Assembly: GCF_004135735.1 (NCBI RefSeq)
Contig: NZ_CP012670.1
Location: forward strand, 10,744,501 to 10,808,500
Origin: Sorangium cellulosum
GTDB lineage: Bacteria > Myxococcota_A > Polyangia > Polyangiales > Polyangiaceae
Length of the DNA: 64,000 bases
Reading direction: 5' to 3'
Below, piece by piece: positions 57,037 through 64,000 of this stretch. Each line of letters starts with the position of its first letter. The stretch's first letter is position 1. The notes under the pieces were generated by a model that worked only from the letters and a program-made list of their open reading frames with translations, did no database searches and had not been told where the DNA came from. A program made the position numbers and the translations under genes.

Positions 57037-58193
57037 GCCAGGTCGTCTTCAGCGTCGACCGGGGCGGCGCGGGCCCCGACCTGGAAGACGAGATGACGCT
57101 CAACATGGGGCCTCATCACCCGTCGACCCACGGCGTGCTCCGCTTCGTCATCTCCACGGACGGGGAGATCATCCGCAAGGCGGTGCCCGACGTGGGCTAC
57201 CTCCACCGGAGCATCGAGAAGATCGGCGAGCGCTGCACGTACAGCGGCTTCATGCCGTACACGGATCGCGTCGACTACATCGCGGCGATGTTCGCCAACG
57301 AGGCCTGGGCGAGCGCCTGCGAGAAGCTGATGGGCATCGAGGTGCCGAAGCGGGCGCAGTACCTGCGGGTCATCTCCTGCGAGCTCAACCGGATCGGGAG
57401 CCACATGATCGCGCTCGGCGCGATGGCGATGGACGTCGGCGCCGTCACGCCGTTCCCGTGGGCGCTGCGCGAGCGCGAGCACATCAACGATTTCACCGAG
57501 GAGCTGTGCGGCGCGCGGCTCACCTACAACTACCACCGCATCGGCGGCGTCTCGTTCGACATGCCGAAGGGGTGGGCCGACAAGGTGAAGCGGTGGCTCG
57601 ACCACTTCGAGCCGATCATGGTGGAGTTCGACCGGCTGATCAGCCTGAACGACATCTTCGTCAAGCGCCTGGCCAACGTCGCGGTGATCACGGCCGAGGA
57701 GGCGAAGGACTGGGGGCTCGTGGGCCCCAACCTGCGCGCGTCCGGGGTGAAATGGGATCTCCGGAAGGAAGACGGCTACTCGGTGTATCCGGAGCTCGAG
57801 TTCGACGTGCCGGTGGGGCAGGGGCGTTACGGGACGGTGGGCGACTGCTGGGACCGGTTCTACGTCCGGGTCGAGGAGTGCCGCGAGTCGGCGAAGATCC
57901 TGCGCCAGGCGCTCGACAAGATCGACGAGCACCCGGAGGACGACATCCTGGGCAAGCTGCCCAAGAAGATGCGGCCCGAAGGCGAGGCTTACGCGCGGAT
58001 CGAGAGTGCCCGCGGCGACATGGGCTGCTACGTCATCGGCCGGGGGGCCGAGGAGCCGTACCGCGTGCGGTTCAGGACGGGGAGCTTCACCGCGATGGGG
58101 ATGATCGAGGCGAAGAGCCCCGGCCTGTTCCTCGCCGACCTCGTGGCGCTCATCGCGAGCTTCGATGTCGTCGCGCCGGAGATCGATCGCTAA
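57033..58193 (+). CDS. nuoD: NADH-quinone oxidoreductase subunit D
   Basis: NuoD (49-kDa type) forms the quinone cavity with NuoB. In this protein of 386 residues landmarks are MTLNMGPHHPSTHGVLRFV, DVGYLHRSIEKIGE and LNRIGSHMIALGAMAMDVGA, with RIESARGDMGCYVI near the end. The start overlaps nuoC. nuoE and later subunits do not follow: the operon ends here and converges on an O-methyltransferase gene after 17 bp, so the rest of complex I must be encoded elsewhere. Confidence 0.97.
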   Translation: MSQVVFSVDRGGAGPDLEDEMTLNMGPHHPSTHGVLRFVISTDGEIIRKAVPDVGYLHRSIEKIGERCTYSGFMPYTDRVDYIAAMFANEAWASACEKLMGIEVPKRAQYLRVISCELNRIGSHMIALGAMAMDVGAVTPFPWALREREHINDFTEELCGARLTYNYHRIGGVSFDMPKGWADKVKRWLDHFEPIMVEFDRLISLNDIFVKRLANVAVITAEEAKDWGLVGPNLRASGVKWDLRKEDGYSVYPELEFDVPVGQGRYGTVGDCWDRFYVRVEECRESAKILRQALDKIDEHPEDDILGKLPKKMRPEGEAYARIESARGDMGCYVIGRGAEEPYRVRFRTGSFTAMGMIEAKSPGLFLADLVALIASFDVVAPEIDR

Positions 58194-58210
58194 GATGCGC
58201 TGTCGGGGGC

Positions 58211-59257
58211 TCAGGCCCGCGCCGCCTCGAAGATCCGGAAGAGGGTCGGCGTCTCGCGTACGGCCTTGACGCGCAGCCCGGCCGCCTCGATGAGCGCGCG
58301 GTACTCGGCCTCCGTGCGCTCGCGTCCCCCGGTGTTCACCAGCATGTTGATGTCGCTGAACGTGATGACCCAGTCGGCGGTCGGGTCCCCGCGCCGGACC
58401 GGCGCGGGCGGCTCCACGACGAGGAGGCGCGCCCTGTCGTCCATCGCCTCGCGGCACTTGCCGAGCAAACGCAGGCTCCGCGCGTCGTCCCAGTCGTGGA
58501 TCACGCTCTTGAGCACGTAGACGTCCGCGGCCGGCGGCGCCGTGTCGAAGCAGCTCCCCGTGACGAACGACGCGCGGCCGGCGACGCCGCGTGACGCGAA
58601 CAGATCGAGCGCGCCTTGGCGCGCGTGCTCGAGATCGAACACGGCCCCTTCCACGGCCGGGTGGGCCTCCAGGATCGCGCAGAGGAGCGCGCCGTAACCG
58701 CCGCCGACGTCGACCACCCGGCGGACGCCGCCGAGGTCCACGGCGCCGACGATGCCGGGGGCGACCCCGCGCGTGAGCTCGACCATGGCCTGGTGGAAGA
58801 TCGCGGCGGCGGCGGGATCGTGCGCCATCGCGTCGAAATGCTCGGTCCCGGTCGACTCCCCCTCGCCGGCGCTCCACGCCATCCGGCCGGTGCGGATGCA
58901 GTCGGTCAAGCGCCCCCAGGCCTGCCAGACGCCCGGCCCGCCCATGAGGCGAGACCACGCGCGCTTCGAGACCGGCGAGCGCGTTTCGAGGCACCTCCCC
59001 ACCTCGGTGAGCTCGAACCGATCGCCCCGCAGCTCGAGCAGCTCGAGCGTGACGAGCGCGCGGAGCAGGCGATCCGTCGCGTCGGGGTGCGTGCCCAGCC
59101 GCTCTGCCACGGCGCCGCTCGGGAGCGGCGCCTCGGCGAGGACGTCCGCGACGCCGAGCTCCGCGGCCGCGTGAATGACCTGCGGCACCCAGAGGCTCAT
59201 GATCATCCGGTTCAGGCGAAATGCAGGGGGCACGTTCGTGGGAGACCCGTTGGACAT
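58211..59257 (-). CDS. SAM-dependent O-methyltransferase
   Basis: This is a protein of 348 residues of the plant-COMT/CrtF-like Methyltransf_2 type, common in polyketide and aromatic natural-product loci. An N-terminal winged-helix dimerisation domain (AAELGVADVLAEAPLPSGAV, LLRALVTLELLELRGDRFEL) precedes the Rossmann domain: VVDVGGGYGALLCAILEAHP, VFDLEHARQG and SVIHDWDDARSLRLLGKC. The His in IHDWDD is the probable catalytic base. The ATG at 59257 has GGAG 8 bp upstream. The carbamoyltransferase gene lies upstream on the same strand, about 100 bp away, and the two probably act in one pathway. Confidence 0.88.
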   Translation of the reverse strand: MSNGSPTNVPPAFRLNRMIMSLWVPQVIHAAAELGVADVLAEAPLPSGAVAERLGTHPDATDRLLRALVTLELLELRGDRFELTEVGRCLETRSPVSKRAWSRLMGGPGVWQAWGRLTDCIRTGRMAWSAGEGESTGTEHFDAMAHDPAAAAIFHQAMVELTRGVAPGIVGAVDLGGVRRVVDVGGGYGALLCAILEAHPAVEGAVFDLEHARQGALDLFASRGVAGRASFVTGSCFDTAPPAADVYVLKSVIHDWDDARSLRLLGKCREAMDDRARLLVVEPPAPVRRGDPTADWVITFSDINMLVNTGGRERTEAEYRALIEAAGLRVKAVRETPTLFRIFEAARA

Positions 59258-59355
59258 GGCAATCGCTCCTTCGAGCCCCACCCTACGAACCGCCGCGCCG
59301 GGGGTATTGTAAAGATTTTCCCTCCCCCCGCGCGCGCGCCGCCGGGGTCTCGCCC

Positions 59356-61350
59356 TCACGCGGCGCCGTTCGCGCCCGCCGCGGGCGAGAGGCGCACCAG
59401 GCGCTGGGACCAGAGGTCGAGCAGCTCGGCGATGAGCGACTCCCGATCCGCCGCCGCGCCGAGCAGGTCGCCGAGCCGCTGCTGGCCGTCCGCGCGCGAC
59501 AGGACCTCGAACACCCCGGGCGACACCGGGGTTGTCGCCTCGCTGTAGGTCGTGACGATGGCGTGCTCCAGCGCGTAGCCGCCCGGCGTCCGGCCCCGCA
59601 GCGAGCGCAGCTTGACGAAGGCGGGCAAGGCGGGGACGAGCGCCGCGTGGGCGGAGAGCGGCGCTGGCCTCTTGCGGACGAGGTAGTCGCCCACGACCAG
59701 GCCGTCGAGCCGCGTCGTGAGGAAGCACGTCACGCAGTCGTCGACCGAATCGACGATCGGCTCGGCGTTGTTGTTGAAGGACGTGTTGAGCACCACCGGG
59801 ACGCCGGTGAGGTCGCCGAACGCCCGGATGAGCCGCCAGAACCGCTCGTTATGGCGCCTCGAGACGGTCTGCACCCGCGCGGTCCCGTTCACGTGGGTGA
59901 TGGCGCCGAGGAGCGCGCGCTTGTCCTCGTGGACCGGCACCGTGAAGATCATGAAGGGCATGGCCTCTGCCCCGCCGAGATCGAACACCTCGTGCGCGGC
60001 CTCCTCGATCACGGAGGGGGCGAAGGGCCGGAACTCCTCGCGCTTCTTGACCATCGCGTTGATGAGGTCCTTGTTCTTCGCCGGCCGGGGATCCGCCACG
60101 ATGCTGCGGTTGCCGAGCGCGCGCGGCCCGAACTCGGAGCGGCCCTGGGCCCACCCGATCACGCTGCCGCCCGCGATCAGCTCGGCGGCGGTCCTCGGCG
60201 CATCGGCGAGCTCCTCCACCGTGACGAAGTCGCCCCACGCCTCGAGCGCCCGGCGCACCTCGTCCCGCGCGCCGATGGGCCTGCCCCAGTACAGGTGCTC
60301 GATCGCGGGGGGCCGCCGCCCCGGCGCCTCTCGCATGTGCACGGCCAGGGCAGCGCCGAGGGCGCAGCCCGCGTCGTGCGCGGCCGGCTGGACGAACACC
60401 CGCTCGAACAGGCCCGAGCGGAGGATCTTGCCGTTCATCGTGCAGTTGTGGGCGACTCCCCCGGCGAAGCAGAGGCTCTCCTGCCCGGTCTCGCGGCGGA
60501 AATAGCGCAGGCAGTGGAGGACGATGGTCTCGAGCGCCTCCTGGAGCGCGGCGGCGACATCCTTGTGGACCTGGGTGATCGGCTCCCCCGGAGCGCGCGG
60601 CGAGAGCACGTCGTAGAGGCCGAAGATCCTGTCGAAGTGGACGGCCCACCCGCCCTCCGGGAGCAGCGTGTACATCGCCTGGAACGGCGCGCGGTACCTG
60701 CTCGGATCGCCGTACGGGGCGAGGCCCATCACCTTGTACTCGTCGAACATGCCATAGCCGAGGAACCGGATCGTCTGGACGTAGAACATGCCCAGCGAGT
60801 CCCGCTCGGGGATGTCCCGCAGCGGCTCGAGCTCGCCGCCCGAGCCGATGGACAGCGAGCCCGACTCCCCGTCGCCGCAGCCGTCCAGCGTCAGCACCAG
60901 GCTCTCGTCGTACCCCGAGCCGAAGAACGCGCTCGCCGCGTGGGCCGTGTGGTGCTTGACGAACCGGATGCGCTCGGGGTCGAGATCGACGCCGAGCTCG
61001 GCGCCGAGGAGCCGCCGCATGACGTCGCGCGCCGTGCGCACCTCGGGGCCGAGGGGGAGGAATCCCCGCCGGAGCTGGTCGTTGCACCACGCCTCGCTGA
61101 TGTAGAAACAGACGCGATCGATGTCGTCGATGCGCAGCCCGTGGCCCTCGAGGCAGTAGCGCACCGCCTGGAATGGAGCCTTGTTCGAATGCTTGAGGCG
61201 GCTCAGGCGCTCCTGCTCGATCGCCGCGACGACCTCCCCGTCCTCGAGGAGGACCGCCGCGCCGTCATGCGCCGAGATCGCGTTGAAGGCCGGCCTCGGA
61301 TAACCCTGGTGATCTGGCTCGTACCCACCGCTGATTCCAAGAATTCGCAT
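59356..61350 (-). CDS. NodU/CmcH-family carbamoyltransferase
   Basis: These enzymes use carbamoyl phosphate and ATP to put a carbamoyl group on a hydroxyl of a natural product. This protein has 664 residues. The N-terminal domain starts MRILGISGGYEPDHQGYPRP and AISAHDGAAVLLEDGEVVAA. It has the metal/adenylate site KHHTAHAASAFFGSG and LTLDGCGDGESGS, then CFAGGVAHNCTMNGKI. The C-terminal domain keeps GPRALGNRSIVADPR, FRPFAPSVIEEAA and VVLNTSFNNNAEPIV. After the normal end, about 90 more residues look like a small winged-helix or PqqD-like domain (VSPGVFEVLSRADGQQRLGD), which is unusual. The ATG at 61350 is preferred over a GTG 13 codons earlier. Confidence 0.92.
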   Translation of the reverse strand: MRILGISGGYEPDHQGYPRPAFNAISAHDGAAVLLEDGEVVAAIEQERLSRLKHSNKAPFQAVRYCLEGHGLRIDDIDRVCFYISEAWCNDQLRRGFLPLGPEVRTARDVMRRLLGAELGVDLDPERIRFVKHHTAHAASAFFGSGYDESLVLTLDGCGDGESGSLSIGSGGELEPLRDIPERDSLGMFYVQTIRFLGYGMFDEYKVMGLAPYGDPSRYRAPFQAMYTLLPEGGWAVHFDRIFGLYDVLSPRAPGEPITQVHKDVAAALQEALETIVLHCLRYFRRETGQESLCFAGGVAHNCTMNGKILRSGLFERVFVQPAAHDAGCALGAALAVHMREAPGRRPPAIEHLYWGRPIGARDEVRRALEAWGDFVTVEELADAPRTAAELIAGGSVIGWAQGRSEFGPRALGNRSIVADPRPAKNKDLINAMVKKREEFRPFAPSVIEEAAHEVFDLGGAEAMPFMIFTVPVHEDKRALLGAITHVNGTARVQTVSRRHNERFWRLIRAFGDLTGVPVVLNTSFNNNAEPIVDSVDDCVTCFLTTRLDGLVVGDYLVRKRPAPLSAHAALVPALPAFVKLRSLRGRTPGGYALEHAIVTTYSEATTPVSPGVFEVLSRADGQQRLGDLLGAAADRESLIAELLDLWSQRLVRLSPAAGANGAA

Positions 61351-61799
61351 GGGCGGACCATGGATCGGAGCGCCGCCCGTGTCGACCACGGGAGACGACG
61401 GTACGTCGGTGTCAGAGGGTGCGTCGGTGTCAGAGGGCGCGGTGCAATAATCAAGAATTGCTGTTTGGGGGGCAACGGTGCGTCAACGGCGCATTCCGTT
61501 AAGAAGTGTCAAGCGGATGGCCGCAGGGCGGCGTCTCTGCCAGGTAACTCGCTGGACAGCTCCTGTCCGGCGTGGCATCACCTGCGCCGGCCGCCGGAAC
61601 GACCCTTCGAGATACGCTGTCTCCGCCCGATTGCGGGCGACGAGCGTTCCACCCCGGTCAATCGTCGTGACAGCCTGCGCGCTTTACGGACCCTTCGAGA
61701 CGCGTCGACGCGCCGCCCTCTCTGCGCTCTGGCTCCGCAGAGGAGCAGGGCCCGGTGCGAGCTCGTGATCCAGCGCGGCTTCAGTGAAAGGACCTGCTC
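61351..61799. promoter_or_regulatory. divergent regulatory region with direct repeats
   Basis: The gap separates the carbamoyltransferase and the ligase. It has an 18-bp direct repeat, TACGTCGGTGTCAGAGGG at 61402-61419 and TGCGTCGGTGTCAGAGGG at 61420-61437, 52 bp before the carbamoyltransferase start. A 12-bp repeat GACCCTTCGAGA occurs at 61601-61612 and 61689-61700 on the ligase side. An AT-richer stretch, 61440-61520, probably carries promoters, but none is clear. No gene is seen. Confidence 0.45.
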
Positions 61800-64000
61800 G
61801 TGACACGTGGCATGACCCCTCCCGGCCAGGATGCGCGGCGCCCCGCGCCGTTCGAGGCGCCCGGGGCGTGGGGCGACATCGCGTCGCTCCCCGAGCTGCT
61901 CGCCCGCCGCGCCGAGGAGCGCGGGGGCGCGCCGGCCTATATCTACTTGCAGGAGGGCGAGGCGGAGACCGCGGCGCTGTCGTTCGACGCGCTCCACGCG
62001 CGCGCGCGGGCGATCGCCGCCTTCCTCCGGCGGCGCTACCCTCCGAGGAGCCGAGTCCTCCTCCTGTTCGCCCCGGGGCTGGAGTTCATCGAGGCGTTCT
62101 TCGGGTGCCTCCTGGCCGACATGGTGGCCATTCCGACGTCGCTGCCGCGCCCGAATCAGGCGGAGTCCAGGTTCGACGCCATCGTCGCGGACTGCACGCC
62201 TGCGTGCGCGCTCACCGGAGGACACGCGCTGCGCGAGCGGAGCCGCTCGACGTCGCGCGCCGGGGTGCCCGTCCACGCGCTGGGCGAGATCGCGCGAGGC
62301 GAGGACGCAGGGGGCCTTCCGGGGCCGCGCGCTGCCCCCGAGGACGTCGCGTACCTGCAGTACACCTCTGGCTCGACCTCCAGCCCGAAGGGGGTGATGG
62401 TGAGCCACCACAACGCCCTTCGGAACTGCCGCATGCTCGCCGAAGGCTTCGGGCTGGAGGAGGGCGACACCTTCGTCTCCTGGCTGCCGCACTTCCACGA
62501 CCTCGGCCTGATTTACGGCCTCGTGATTCCGCTGTTCCTGGGCGGCAGGTGCTATGTCATGCCGCCGGCGGCGTTCCTCTTCCGCCCCCTGCGCTGGCTC
62601 GAGGCGATCTCGCGCTTCCGCGGCCAGCACAGCGCGGCGCCGAACTTCGCCTTCGACCTGTGCGTGGCGAGCTCGACCGCCGAGCAGCGCGCCCGGCTCG
62701 ATCTCTCGTCCTGGGAGACGGTCATCAACGGCGCCGAGCCCGTCCGCGCGCGCACCCTCTCGCGGTTCGTGGACGCCTTCGCGCCGTGCGGGCTGCGGGC
62801 CGACGTCCTGCGGCCCGCCTACGGCCTGGCCGAGGCGACCCTCGGGGTCACCTGCGCGCCGAGGCGCCCGTCGCCGCGCGTCCTCGCGGTGAGCGCCGCG
62901 GCGCTGCAAGAGGGGCGGGCGCGCGCGTGCTCCCCGGCGGACCCGGGCGCGCAGGAGCTCGTGAGCTGCGGCGCGCCCATGCCCGGCGTGCGCGTCGCGA
63001 TCGTCGACCCGAGCAGCGGAGAGCCCGCGCCCGAGAGGCACGTCGGCGAGGTGTGGGTCGCCGGCGACGCGGTGGTGAGCGGCTACTGGCAGAACGAGCA
63101 GGCCACCCGGGCGTCGTTCGGCGCGCGGCCGCGCGGCGGCGACGGCCCCCCGTCCCTGCGCACCGGCGATCTCGGCTTCCTGCACGAGGGGGAGCTGTTC
63201 ATCACCGGGCGGATCAAGGACGTCATCATCGTCCGGGGCCGCAACTACTATCCGCAGGACGTCGAGCTCGCGGTCGCGAGCGCCCACGAGGCGTTCGCGC
63301 CCGACGGGGGCGCGGCCTTCGCCGTGGGCCCCGAGGACGGCCTCCGCCTGCCCGCAGACGAGCCGGAGGCGCTCGTCGTCTGCCAGGAGCTCCGGCGCGG
63401 CCAGCGCGGGCTCGACCTCGCGGAGCTCGCGCGCGCCGCGCGGCGCGCCGTGGCGCAGCAGTTCGGCCTGCCCGTGGCCGCGATCGTCCTCCTCGGCCCG
63501 CGCCGCCTCCCCAAGACCACCAGCGGGAAGATCCAGCGCAGGGCGTGCAAGGCGGCGTTCCTGCGCGGCGAGCTGGAGACGCTCGGGGTGTTCCACGACG
63601 ACCGCGACGGGGCGCCGGGCGCGGCGCTCGCGCACGGAGAGCCCGCGGAGGACGAGGCGGCGCGGGCCTCCGGATCGGGCGCGACCTCGCGCCTCGAGGC
63701 GCTCGCCAGGGGTGTCCTGCAGGTCGAGGCCGGGTCGCTGCGCCGGGACGTGCCCCTCGTCGAGTACGGGCTCGATTCCCTCAAGGCGGTCCAGCTCGCG
63801 AACCGCCTCGCCCGGCTCGGCGCGGCGCAGATCTCGCCCGTGCGCCTGTTCGAGGGGATGACGCTCGCCGAGCTGGAGGAGCTGCTCGCCCGGAGCGGCG
63901 CACCCTGGAGCGGATCGCCCGCCGGCGCCTCGCCCGCTGGAGAGGAGGACGCCGCCTCCAGCTCGGAGCCGGATCGCGGCGACCCGCACGCGCCCTTTCC
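61800..64000 (+). CDS. fatty-acyl-AMP ligase with carrier protein domain, start of a megasynthase, 3' end outside the window
   Basis: FAALs activate a fatty or other carboxylic acid as acyl-AMP and load it on a carrier protein. 733 residues are visible. The adenylation core has YLQYTSGSTSSPKGVMVSHH near 183, SWLPHFHDLGLIYGLV, INGAEPV and AYGLAEATLGVTC. IKDVIIVRGRNYYPQDVE and KTTSGKIQRRACK close it. The FAAL-type segment QHSAAPNFAFDLC is present. The carrier domain has EYGLDSLKAVQLANRLARLG, with the phosphopantetheine Ser near 657. A Ser/Ala/Pro linker runs off the end, so a PKS or NRPS module may follow. The GTG at 61800 is chosen because AGGA lies 7 bp upstream; an in-frame ATG is at 61812. 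Confidence 0.92.
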   Translation, partial: MTRGMTPPGQDARRPAPFEAPGAWGDIASLPELLARRAEERGGAPAYIYLQEGEAETAALSFDALHARARAIAAFLRRRYPPRSRVLLLFAPGLEFIEAFFGCLLADMVAIPTSLPRPNQAESRFDAIVADCTPACALTGGHALRERSRSTSRAGVPVHALGEIARGEDAGGLPGPRAAPEDVAYLQYTSGSTSSPKGVMVSHHNALRNCRMLAEGFGLEEGDTFVSWLPHFHDLGLIYGLVIPLFLGGRCYVMPPAAFLFRPLRWLEAISRFRGQHSAAPNFAFDLCVASSTAEQRARLDLSSWETVINGAEPVRARTLSRFVDAFAPCGLRADVLRPAYGLAEATLGVTCAPRRPSPRVLAVSAAALQEGRARACSPADPGAQELVSCGAPMPGVRVAIVDPSSGEPAPERHVGEVWVAGDAVVSGYWQNEQATRASFGARPRGGDGPPSLRTGDLGFLHEGELFITGRIKDVIIVRGRNYYPQDVELAVASAHEAFAPDGGAAFAVGPEDGLRLPADEPEALVVCQELRRGQRGLDLAELARAARRAVAQQFGLPVAAIVLLGPRRLPKTTSGKIQRRACKAAFLRGELETLGVFHDDRDGAPGAALAHGEPAEDEAARASGSGATSRLEALARGVLQVEAGSLRRDVPLVEYGLDSLKAVQLANRLARLGAAQISPVRLFEGMTLAELEELLARSGAPWSGSPAGASPAGEEDAASSSEPDRGDPHAPF

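Overview
The window is very GC-rich chromosomal DNA with strong G/C preference at third codon positions. It probably comes from a large-genome myxobacterium of the Sorangium/Polyangium type. The grounds are the base composition, the many disordered Pro/Ala/Arg-rich extensions, a sigma-54 activator, paired DUF1592-type and DUF1552 genes, an RpoH-type sigma factor with a repeat-built N-terminus, and the start of a secondary-metabolite locus. The species is inferred, not proven.

Layout. 1-10 kb is housekeeping: partial purD, a dCMP deaminase, the 4.5S SRP RNA gene (minus strand, about 1786-1872), an acyl-ACP thioesterase-like protein, def, a zinc-less DksA-like protein, a large putative lipoprotein and dnaK. 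10-16 kb holds rpmE, DUF1385, prfA, a small unknown gene and a HIT protein, then a convergent FAD-linked oxidase; the junction of the last two is triplicated in tandem. 13.8-19 kb is a minus-strand group: psd, a methyltransferase with a long disordered N-terminus, and the oxidase. 19.5-28.8 kb has an MBL hydrolase, a GAF/sigma-54 activator, a secreted protein, a peptidase-MA protein, a DUF4175 coiled-coil protein and a GNAT protein.

About 29.2-32.0 kb is a lower-GC accessory patch. It contains a complete IS5-family element with 13-bp terminal repeats and a TTA target duplication, a frameshifted small secreted-protein gene, and two tandem paralogous membrane-anchored unknowns, followed by a minisatellite. 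32.6-38.5 kb has a lipoprotein with three DsbA-like domains, a histone-H1-like-tailed protein, a gene broken by a 1-nt loss inside a 15-bp tandem repeat, and ppa. 39-47 kb has a DUF1592/DUF1552 operon, a methyltransferase with a possibly Nudix-like C-terminal half, a zinc-ribbon unknown and a PhyH-type dioxygenase.

47-58 kb returns to core genes: a translationally coupled membrane protein-mutL-miaA operon on the minus strand, a divergent rpoH-like sigma gene with rsmI, convergent manC and uppP, and nuoABCD behind a good promoter. From 58.2 kb to the end is the edge of a biosynthetic locus: an O-methyltransferase and a NodU/CmcH-type carbamoyltransferase on the minus strand, and divergently a fatty-acyl-AMP ligase fused to a carrier protein that runs off the window.

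No tRNA, rRNA or CRISPR array was seen. The least explained items are the tandem paralogue pair and broken gene beside the IS, the repeat-frameshift gene, the methyltransferase fusion, two long structured intergenic elements (22.85-22.95 kb and 34.70-34.78 kb), and short-period tandem repeats in gene-free DNA.
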